A DNA stretch of 64,000 nucleotides from Hyphomicrobiales bacterium (GTDB lineage: Bacteria; Pseudomonadota; Alphaproteobacteria; Rhizobiales; Rhizobiaceae): assembly GCA_900468805.1 (NCBI GenBank), contig UEIF01000041.1, positions 1-64,000 of the forward strand, written 5' to 3'. Under the pieces are notes generated by a model. The model saw nothing but the letters and a program-made list of their open reading frames with translations. It was not told the DNA's origin and searched no databases. The translations under genes were made by a program, and so were the position numbers. This document shows, in pieces, positions 58,523-64,000 of the stretch. Each line of letters opens with the position of its first letter. Position 1 is the first letter of the stretch.

Positions 58523-60019
58523 TCACTTCATTGTCGGCATGACGAATTCGGCACCGCCCTTGATGCCTGACGGCCAGCGGGCGGTGACGGTCTTGGTCCT
58601 GGTCCAGAACTTGATCGAATCGGTGCCGTGCTGGTTCAGATCGCCGAAGCTCGAAGCCTTCCAGCCGCCGAAGGAGTGATAAGCGAGCGGAACCGGGATC
58701 GGAACATTGACGCCGATCATGCCGATGTTGATGCGGGAGGCGAAGTCGCGGGCAGCGTCGCCGTCGCGGGTGTAGATCGCGACGCCGTTGCCGTATTCAT
58801 GCTTCATCGGGAGGTCGAGGGCTTCTTCGTAGTTCTTGGCACGAACGACGGAGAGAACCGGTCCGAAGATTTCCGTCTTGTAGATATCCATGTCCGGTGT
58901 GACGTTGTCGAACAGCGTACCACCGACGAAATAGCCGTTTTCATAACCCTGCAGCTTGAAGCCACGGCCGTCGACGAGAAGCTTTGCGCCTTCTTCGACG
59001 CCGCGGTCGATAAGGCCGTTAACGCGGTTATACGCATCCTTGGTGACCAGCGGCCCCATGTCGGCCTTGTCATCGGTATAGGGGCCGATGCGTAAGGATT
59101 CGATCTTGGGCGTGAGTTTCTCGACGAGACGGTTGGCGGTTTCCTCGCCAACGGGAACGGCAACGGAGATGGCCATGCAGCGCTCACCAGCAGAGCCGTA
59201 TCCTGCGCCCATCAGAGCGTTGACAGCCTGGTCCATATCGGCGTCAGGCATGATGATCATATGGTTCTTGGCACCGCCGAAGCACTGGGCGCGCTTGCCG
59301 TTCATTGCAGCCGTTCCGTAGACGTAACGGGCGATCGGCGTGGAGCCGACGAAGGAGACGGCAGCGATATCAGGGTCGGTCAGGATCGCGTCGACCGCGG
59401 TCTTGTCACCGTTGACGACGTTCAGAATGCCAGCCGGCAGACCGGCTTCAATCATCAGTTCGGCAAGGCGGATCGGCAGGGACGGGTCGCGCTCGGAGGG
59501 CTTGAGGATGAAGGCGTTGCCGCAGGCGATTGCCGGGGCAAACATCCACATCGGGATCATGCCCGGGAAGTTGAACGGCGTGATGCCGGCGCCGATACCG
59601 ACGGGCTGGCGGATCGAATACATATCGATCGCCGGGCCGGCGCCTTCGGTGAATTCACCCTTGGCAAGATGCGGAATGCCACAGACGAATTCGCAGACTT
59701 CGAGGCCGCGGATGACATCGCCCTTGGAATCCTCGACCGTCTTGCCGTGCTCGCTGGAAAGCAGCGTCGCAAGCTCGTCCATGTGCTGGTTCAGGAGATC
59801 GACGAATTTGAAGAAGACGCGGGCGCGGCGCTGCGGGTTGGTGGCCGCCCATTTCGGCTGCGCAGCCTTGGCGTTTTCGACGGCGGCGCGGAGTTCCTCG
59901 ACGCTCGCCAGCGCGACCTTTGCCTGCACTTCGCCAGTTGAGGGGTTGAAGACGTCGCTGGTGCGGCCGCTGGTGCCGGCAACCTTCTTGCCGCCGATGA
60001 AATGACCGATATCACGCAT
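58523..60019 (-). CDS. mmsA: Methylmalonate-semialdehyde dehydrogenase (CoA-acylating)
   Basis: Aldehyde dehydrogenase of 498 residues that converts methylmalonate (or malonate) semialdehyde to propionyl-CoA (or acetyl-CoA) with NAD and CoA, in valine and inositol breakdown. Landmarks are ITPFNFPGMIPMWMFAPAIA, KPSERDPSLP, GSTPIARYVYG, and the catalytic Cys in GYGSAGERCMAIS, with NVPIPVPLAYHSFGGWKASS typical of MmsA. ATG at 60019 (MRDIGHFIGGKKV) follows GAGGAACACC. A divergent monooxygenase/LysR pair lies upstream with about 170 bases between. Confidence 0.93.
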   Translation of the reverse strand: MRDIGHFIGGKKVAGTSGRTSDVFNPSTGEVQAKVALASVEELRAAVENAKAAQPKWAATNPQRRARVFFKFVDLLNQHMDELATLLSSEHGKTVEDSKGDVIRGLEVCEFVCGIPHLAKGEFTEGAGPAIDMYSIRQPVGIGAGITPFNFPGMIPMWMFAPAIACGNAFILKPSERDPSLPIRLAELMIEAGLPAGILNVVNGDKTAVDAILTDPDIAAVSFVGSTPIARYVYGTAAMNGKRAQCFGGAKNHMIIMPDADMDQAVNALMGAGYGSAGERCMAISVAVPVGEETANRLVEKLTPKIESLRIGPYTDDKADMGPLVTKDAYNRVNGLIDRGVEEGAKLLVDGRGFKLQGYENGYFVGGTLFDNVTPDMDIYKTEIFGPVLSVVRAKNYEEALDLPMKHEYGNGVAIYTRDGDAARDFASRINIGMIGVNVPIPVPLAYHSFGGWKASSFGDLNQHGTDSIKFWTRTKTVTARWPSGIKGGAEFVMPTMK

Positions 60020-60192
60020 GGGTGTTCCTCCTGATCTTTTTGGATGACGCAACAATCGCACTTCAATTTTCACAAATCAATGCGCTATAATAAGCAACCG
60101 TTGTGCGTAAATTATAGCTCTGTCGCGGTGGTTGATGCTCCTGCTTCAAAATTGGCATCGCACGCGGACAAGTCAAAGGGAAGGTCGAGACG

Positions 60193-60507
60193 ATGAGCGG
60201 AAAACCTGTCGTCAGAATGGCGGAACTGGAGATCGATCCGGGCACGCTCGAAGCCTACCGGGCGCTGCTTACCGAGGAAATCGAGGCGTCCGTTGCGCTG
60301 GAGGACGGCGTCCTTTCGCTGAATGCCGTTTCCATCAAGGATCGTCCACACGTGATCCGTATCCTGGAGGTCTATGCCGACAAGGAGGCATACGAGGCCC
60401 ATCTGCGGACGCCGCATTTCCTGAAATACAAGAATGAGACGGCCGGCATGGTGACGTCACTGACGCTTGTCGACGTCGAACCCATCGTGATGCGTTCTAA
60501 GCCATGA
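60193..60507 (+). CDS. Antibiotic biosynthesis monooxygenase (ABM) domain protein
   Basis: Small ferredoxin-like-fold protein of 104 residues. ABM proteins are cofactor-free quinol monooxygenases or similar. The pattern VRMAELEIDPGTLEAYRALL, EIEASVALEDGVLSLNAVSI and LEVYADKEAYEAHLRTPHFL is characteristic. It overlaps the LysR gene by ATGA, so the two form an operon, probably divergent from mmsA. Substrate unknown. Confidence 0.83.
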   Translation: MSGKPVVRMAELEIDPGTLEAYRALLTEEIEASVALEDGVLSLNAVSIKDRPHVIRILEVYADKEAYEAHLRTPHFLKYKNETAGMVTSLTLVDVEPIVMRSKP

Positions 60508-61385
60508 ACTGGGATGACGTTCGTATTTTTCTCGCCATCGCCCGCACCGGGCAGATCCTCGCCGCATCGAAGCGGCTGGGGCTCAATCACGCCACGCTTT
60601 CGCGCAGGCTTACCTCGCTCGAGGAGGCGCTGAAGACGCGGCTTTTCATACGCCGGACGAATGGCTGCGAGCTGACCGCCGAAGGCGCAGTCTTTCTTGC
60701 CTCGGCCGAGCGGATGGAAACGGAGATGCTTGCAGCGCAGGCCAATCTCGGCCACACCGACACGGCAATTGCCGGAACGGTGCGCGTTGGCGCGCCCGAT
60801 GGGTTCGGTGTTTCCTTTCTTGCGCCGCGCATGGGCAGACTGATCGAGCGGCATCCGGAACTCAAGATCCAACTCGTGCCGGTGCCGCGTTCCTTCTCGC
60901 TGTCACAGCGCGAAGCGGATATTGCCATTACGCTGGAACGACCCGAACAGGGACGGCTCGTCTCATCCAAGTTGACCGACTACACGCTTGGCCTCTACGC
61001 ATCGGGGGACTATCTCACGCAGCATGGAAAGCCCGAGGATGTCGATGCCCTGAAGGTGCATCCGCGCATCGGCTATGTCGAAGACCTGATCTTCACCGCC
61101 TCGCTGAATTTCTCCGGCGAGGTGATGCGCAGCTGGGACGCAGGTTTTGAAATCTCGACTGCGATCGGCCAAACGGAGGCCGTACGTTCCGGCGCCGGCA
61201 TCGGCATCCTGCACGACTATATTGCCCGGCAATACCAGGAACTGGTGCGCATCCTGCCGCAGGTATCCATCCGCCGCGCCTACTGGACAACCTACCACGA
61301 AAGCGCGCGCGATCTGGTGCGCGTGCGCAGCGTCATCGATTTCCTGCAAGAACTCGTCGACGAAGAAAGGCAGATGTTCCTTTAG
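60504..61385 (+). CDS. LysR-family regulator, coupled to the ABM gene
   Basis: LysR regulator of 293 residues. The HTH reads MNWDDVRIFLAIARTGQILA, then ASKRLGLNHATLSRRLTSLE and KTRLFIRRTNGCEL, and the effector part begins GTVRVGAPDGFGVSFLAPRM. The start overlaps the ABM stop by ATGA. Its divergent neighbour mmsA is the likely target, possibly with the ABM gene itself. Effector unknown, perhaps a catabolic intermediate of valine or inositol. Confidence 0.86.
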   Translation: MNWDDVRIFLAIARTGQILAASKRLGLNHATLSRRLTSLEEALKTRLFIRRTNGCELTAEGAVFLASAERMETEMLAAQANLGHTDTAIAGTVRVGAPDGFGVSFLAPRMGRLIERHPELKIQLVPVPRSFSLSQREADIAITLERPEQGRLVSSKLTDYTLGLYASGDYLTQHGKPEDVDALKVHPRIGYVEDLIFTASLNFSGEVMRSWDAGFEISTAIGQTEAVRSGAGIGILHDYIARQYQELVRILPQVSIRRAYWTTYHESARDLVRVRSVIDFLQELVDEERQMFL

Positions 61386-61393
61386 AGCATTTC

Positions 61394-61463
61394 ATGCTCC
61401 ATCCCCTTGTTTTCCCGAAATTCTTTACGCAAAATCGCTGCTCACTTTTGCTGGTATTCTCTC
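61394..61463 (+). repeat. Dispersed intergenic hairpin repeat (RIME-like), copy 4
   Basis: ATGCTCCATCCCCTTGTTTT, CCCGAAATTCTTTACGCAAA, ATCGCTGCTCACTTTTGCTG and GTATTCTCTC in order. It overlaps the last six codons and the stop of the opposite-strand gene at 61442. Confidence 0.7.
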
Positions 61464-61624
61464 GCGCGCAGATGCTTTGCCGGTTCCTCATTTTCATCAG
61501 GATTGGGGAGCGGCACTTCATCCGGCAGGCGATCGGGCTCCGGCTCCTTGATCAGCGGCACCGGTCTCCAGCCTGGCGAGGGCATTGGCGGCTGGTCGGG
61601 AAGAGGGTCGTTCGGGACGGACAT
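61442..61624 (-). CDS. Small proline-rich protein
   Basis: Protein of 60 residues (MSVPNDPLPDQPPMPSPGWR), about a quarter proline, probably disordered. AAGGAG lies 6 bases before the ATG, which supports translation. The last six residues and the stop are encoded inside a dispersed repeat (copy 4), so the C-terminus may be a recent addition. Function unknown. It lies 30 bases downstream of the DUF4174 gene on the same strand. Confidence 0.6.
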   Translation of the reverse strand: MSVPNDPLPDQPPMPSPGWRPVPLIKEPEPDRLPDEVPLPNPDENEEPAKHLRAREYQQK

Positions 61625-61654
61625 GGCCGGCTCCTTTACGATTGCAATATTGGA

Positions 61655-62092
61655 TTATTTGTCGTCTCTGACTGCCTCGGCAGCACGGACCGGCATGCTG
61701 TCGATGATGGCGAAGAGTTCGCCTGACGTGATCGGCTGACTGGCCTTCAGTTTCACGGTGCCATCCTTGCCAAGCAGGAAGGCGGCAAATTCACCCGTGT
61801 CAGGCACGTCCAGTTCCTTTCGAAGCGCCTCGCCGTTCAGCCCGTCGCCGCTTCCGAAGAGCGGTTTTATGCTCGATCCGACAAGCTTGAGAATAACCAT
61901 ATCCCGTTCCTCAAGGGCGTCACGGTCGGCAAGCAGTTGGTTTTCCTGGCGGGCTGCGCGGGAGTTGTCCCTGTCGGCGATGAGAATGAAGATGCGGTTC
62001 TTCCACTGGAACTGTTCGAGACTGGCGACAGCCGCATAGGCTGCATTCGTCTCGTCGATCTTCGTTGCGCCGTAAAGAAGGGTCTTGGACAT
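61655..62092 (-). CDS. DUF4174-type small protein
   Basis: Protein of 145 residues starting MSKTLLYGATKIDETNAAYA. The motif IFILIADRDNSRAARQENQL and the thioredoxin-like sequence FAAFLLGKDGTVKLKASQPI fit DUF4174, a thioredoxin-like family of unknown role. It has no Cys-X-X-Cys pair, so redox activity is unlikely. The start was chosen at MSKTLLY; sequence upstream is not protein-like. It and the Pro-rich gene form a likely operon. Confidence 0.65.
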   Translation of the reverse strand: MSKTLLYGATKIDETNAAYAAVASLEQFQWKNRIFILIADRDNSRAARQENQLLADRDALEERDMVILKLVGSSIKPLFGSGDGLNGEALRKELDVPDTGEFAAFLLGKDGTVKLKASQPITSGELFAIIDSMPVRAAEAVRDDK

Positions 62093-62200
62093 ACATATAC
62101 TCCCGTCGACCGTTGAACGGCGCGGGAGGCGCAAGAGTTCCAATCATGTCCCTTAAAAGGGACGACGGCCGGTCGGAGATGCCGACCGGCCTTGTCGCAC

Positions 62201-62440
62201 CTACATATGCAGAAAGGCAGAAACCGGAACCTGCAGCGCTGCAGCAATACGCCTTAGCTTTGCCGGATCGGCACTTTCGCCATTTTCGATTTCGAGGATT
62301 TCCCCATTGGCCAGACCGCAGGTAACTGCGAGGTCTTCAATACTGTAGCCAACCGCATCACGTGCGCCTTTAACCGCGGCTGCCACGTCAATCGGGGAAA
62401 CAGCGGTCGATTCCTCAATATTCTGTACAGAAATGGACAT
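62201..62440 (-). CDS. XRE-family small HTH protein
   Basis: Protein of 79 residues with a helix-turn-helix at residues 21-75: ARDAVGYSIEDLAVTCGLAN, GEILEIENGESADPAKLRRI. AGGAGA precedes the ATG by 6 bases. It is a small DNA-binding regulator; target unknown. It lies alone between the DUF4174 gene and tRNA-His, with 224 bases to the tRNA. Confidence 0.75.
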   Translation of the reverse strand: MSISVQNIEESTAVSPIDVAAAVKGARDAVGYSIEDLAVTCGLANGEILEIENGESADPAKLRRIAAALQVPVSAFLHM

Positions 62441-62664
62441 TGAATTCTCCTATAATGCCTCGGTGGACTGTCCTACCCCCAAGCGGCAAGCCGCCAGCAT
62501 TTCGCAATGCAACGAAAACAACGGGCAATTGCTGCATCGCACTGCTCATAAATAGGTAAACTAGTGTTAACGGCAATAGCAAAATGCGAGCAGGCATCAT
62601 TTTGACATCAAAAAGCGCCGATGCCGTGCATTGCCGAACTGGCAAACCAACTTATGGGAGAGAA

Positions 62665-62741
62665 TGGTACGGTTGGGGGGTCTCGAACCTCCGACCTCAG
62701 GTGCCACAAACCTGCGCTCTAACCAACTGAGCTACAACCGC
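62665..62741 (-). tRNA. tRNA-His (GUG anticodon)
   Basis: A 77-base cloverleaf on the reverse strand. The acceptor stem GCGGTTG pairs with CAACCGT, giving G1:U72 and discriminator A73 before CCA. The anticodon stem CAGGT/ACCTG frames loop TTGTGGC with anticodon GUG. The missing extra G at the 5' end and the G1:U72/A73 pair match the atypical tRNA-His of many alphaproteobacteria. The T-stem has one A:C mismatch (GGAGG against CCCCC). Confidence 0.93.
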
Positions 62742-62821
62742 ACAATGCCGCGCACGCCGCGACGGGGGTCACATACGAGGACTTGAACTTTAATTCAAGC
62801 CCCGATTTGCGCTCAATATAC

Positions 62822-62848
62822 AAAAAGGCTGAACATTCGGTCCAGCCC
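62822..62848 (-). terminator. Terminator of the phasin gene
   Basis: On the reverse strand GGCTG pairs with CAGCC across an 11-base loop, then a T-run. It is 25 bases after the phasin stop. Confidence 0.65.
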
Positions 62849-62872
62849 TTATTATCTATCGAGCCCGGCGGA

Positions 62873-63322
62873 TCAGCCAATCTTGAAGGATGCCATGGCC
62901 TTTTCAGCAGCTTCCTTCGAAGGCTTTGCGACCTTCTCGGCAACCTGCTTGGTGGTTTCCTGAAGCGACTTCGCCTGCTCGACGGTCAATTCAGCCTGCT
63001 TGCGCAGGAAAGAGGTCTGAAGCTCGAAGAATTCGGCGACGGACTTGACGCCAAGGAGCGCCTCCATGTGGGAGAGCGAGCGTTCGGCATTGACGCGGAG
63101 CGCATCGATTGCCTTGAGGCCGATCTCAACGCTGCCGGCCTGCGCGGTCTGGACCGTTGCTTCCAGCGTCTTGCCTGCTTCTTCGCCGGCGGACTTCAGC
63201 TTGGCATAGGCTTCCTTGGACTGCTGAGCACCCTTTTCGGTGAAGTCGCGGAAGGACTCAGCCAACTTGCTCGGGTCGAAGGAGGCAATTGAAAAAACGT
63301 CGTCGGTCTTTATGGTAGCCAT
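62873..63322 (-). CDS. phaP: Phasin (PHA granule-associated protein)
   Basis: Phasin-family protein of 149 residues that coats polyhydroxybutyrate granules. It is helical, with SKLAESFRDFTEKGAQQSKE, LEATVQTAQAGSVEIGLKAI, HMEALLGVKSVAEFFELQTS and KQAELTVEQAKSLQETTKQV. The PHAsin repeats are clear. Next to it, divergently transcribed, is a PAS sensor kinase gene; the same neighbours (phaP1 and cbrA) occur in Sinorhizobium meliloti as far as I recall. Confidence 0.88.
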   Translation of the reverse strand: MATIKTDDVFSIASFDPSKLAESFRDFTEKGAQQSKEAYAKLKSAGEEAGKTLEATVQTAQAGSVEIGLKAIDALRVNAERSLSHMEALLGVKSVAEFFELQTSFLRKQAELTVEQAKSLQETTKQVAEKVAKPSKEAAEKAMASFKIG

Positions 63323-63536
63323 CGGATCGCGTCCTTTTAGATGGGCAAATCTGTGCCCGCGATAAATTGGATAAATCTTATATACAGCATCTTATTGTGC
63401 ATTGCAACATCGTTGTGCAGCGCACAATGCGTTAACCTTTTCGGCCGAAAGCTCCGTGCTCTTCTGGACCGGTCGCAGACCTGCAGTTATTAATAAGCTG
63501 TTAATTCTGAAGAGCCCAAAAGCGACAGGTTCGATC

Positions 63537-64000
63537 ATGCCCGCAGTCCAGTATCCGTTCATCGATATCGCCGTGCATGTGCGGGTGCGTGAGCGATTCT
63601 CGCGTGGCGAGGCCATGGTGCTCTTTTCCGCTGATCTTTCTCGCCTGCTCTGGGCGAACGGTGCCGGCGCCGAGCTTTTTGGCCATACCGCGGTCTATGA
63701 TCTGCTCGACCAAGGTGTCAGCCATGCCGACATCACCTTCCGCCAACTTGAGGCGACTGCCCGCCAGCTTGGCGAGATCGGCGCCCGGAAAACCTTCGTC
63801 ATCCGCATCGCCAAGGGCTTTCAGCGCGTTCAGGCTTCCGCGTCGTCAGAGCTTATCCGTCTCGCTTCGGGCGAGAAGGCCATTCTGTTTTCCGTTCCGG
63901 TCTCCACGCCCCCGCTGACGGCGGGCGCCAATGCTGCGCAAATGCTGCAAGGCCTCGACGACCCGGATACGCATATGGCCGTGATCGGAGCCGAGGGCGA
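63537..64000 (+). CDS. cbrA: PAS-type sensor histidine kinase, N-terminal part (CbrA-like)
   Basis: The first 154 codons of a protein that runs off the right edge; no stop appears. It begins MPAVQYPFIDIAVHVRVRER then SRGEAMVLFSADLSRLLWAN, GAGAELFGHTAVYDLLDQGV, a PAS-like segment. The sequence and the phasin neighbour suggest CbrA/PdhS-type hybrid or histidine kinases that control cell cycle and symbiosis via DivK in rhizobia. The kinase domain itself is outside the window, so the class is inferred. Confidence 0.65.
   Translation, partial: MPAVQYPFIDIAVHVRVRERFSRGEAMVLFSADLSRLLWANGAGAELFGHTAVYDLLDQGVSHADITFRQLEATARQLGEIGARKTFVIRIAKGFQRVQASASSELIRLASGEKAILFSVPVSTPPLTAGANAAQMLQGLDDPDTHMAVIGAEG

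Overview
The window looks like a chromosomal segment of a Rhizobiaceae alphaproteobacterium (Rhizobium/Agrobacterium/Ensifer relatives). The evidence is gene content and codon style rather than a database match: a RirA-type iron regulator, a phasin next to a PAS sensor kinase that resembles CbrA, glcDEF with a LysR regulator, a plant-type glutamate-cysteine ligase, several LysR genes with divergent targets, alphaproteobacterial tRNA-His identity features (G1:U72, A73), and a RIME-like dispersed intergenic hairpin repeat.

Left chromosomal part (1-29000). It starts with the tail of an outer-membrane protein, followed by a glycolate oxidase operon (glcDEF). Next come a run of LysR-linked metabolic genes (quinone oxidoreductase, a divergent S-adenosylhomocysteine-hydrolase-like protein, a short-chain dehydrogenase), a phosphate permease, rsmE, gshA, a DUF937 protein, a DUF1127/LysR pair, a TetR regulator, a dienelactone hydrolase, guaB, a Tat-exported metallo-beta-lactamase-fold protein, an MFS exporter, rlmE and a Ppx/GppA phosphatase.

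Integrated element (29065-44750). A 15.7-kb element sits in the 3' end of tRNA-Gln(CUG), bounded by a 17-bp direct repeat that regenerates the tRNA end. Inside are a tyrosine recombinase beside attL, a set of small unknown genes, a 21-bp-phased repeat array that looks like plasmid iterons, and an orphan cytosine methyltransferase. These are followed by a palindrome cluster, a MobV-type relaxase operon that also carries a secreted Ig-like protein, and a ColE2-like replication protein. At the far end is a defence block: Dcm-family methyltransferase with an N-terminal HTH, Vsr, EcoRII-like endonuclease, and a fusion of an unknown helical domain, a zinc ribbon and a gamma-glutamylcyclotransferase. 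The genes suggest an integrative mobilizable element that can excise, replicate, be mobilised by a helper and protect its host. Two near-identical 22-bp inverted repeats, one before the orphan methyltransferase and one before the mob operon, suggest a shared regulator.

Right chromosomal part (44751-64000). It holds two secreted unknowns, an ECF sigma/anti-sigma pair, a small repeat-domain periplasmic protein, and a type III polyketide synthase coupled to an isoprenylcysteine-methyltransferase-like membrane enzyme. These are followed by a DadA-like amino-acid dehydrogenase, gluconokinase, the dipeptide ABC operon dppABCDF, rirA with an upstream TGA-N9-TCA box, methylmalonate-semialdehyde dehydrogenase, an ABM monooxygenase/LysR pair, small unknowns, tRNA-His, a phasin, and the start of a PAS sensor kinase running off the right edge.

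All functional calls come from reading the sequence and from knowledge of the families. No search was run.
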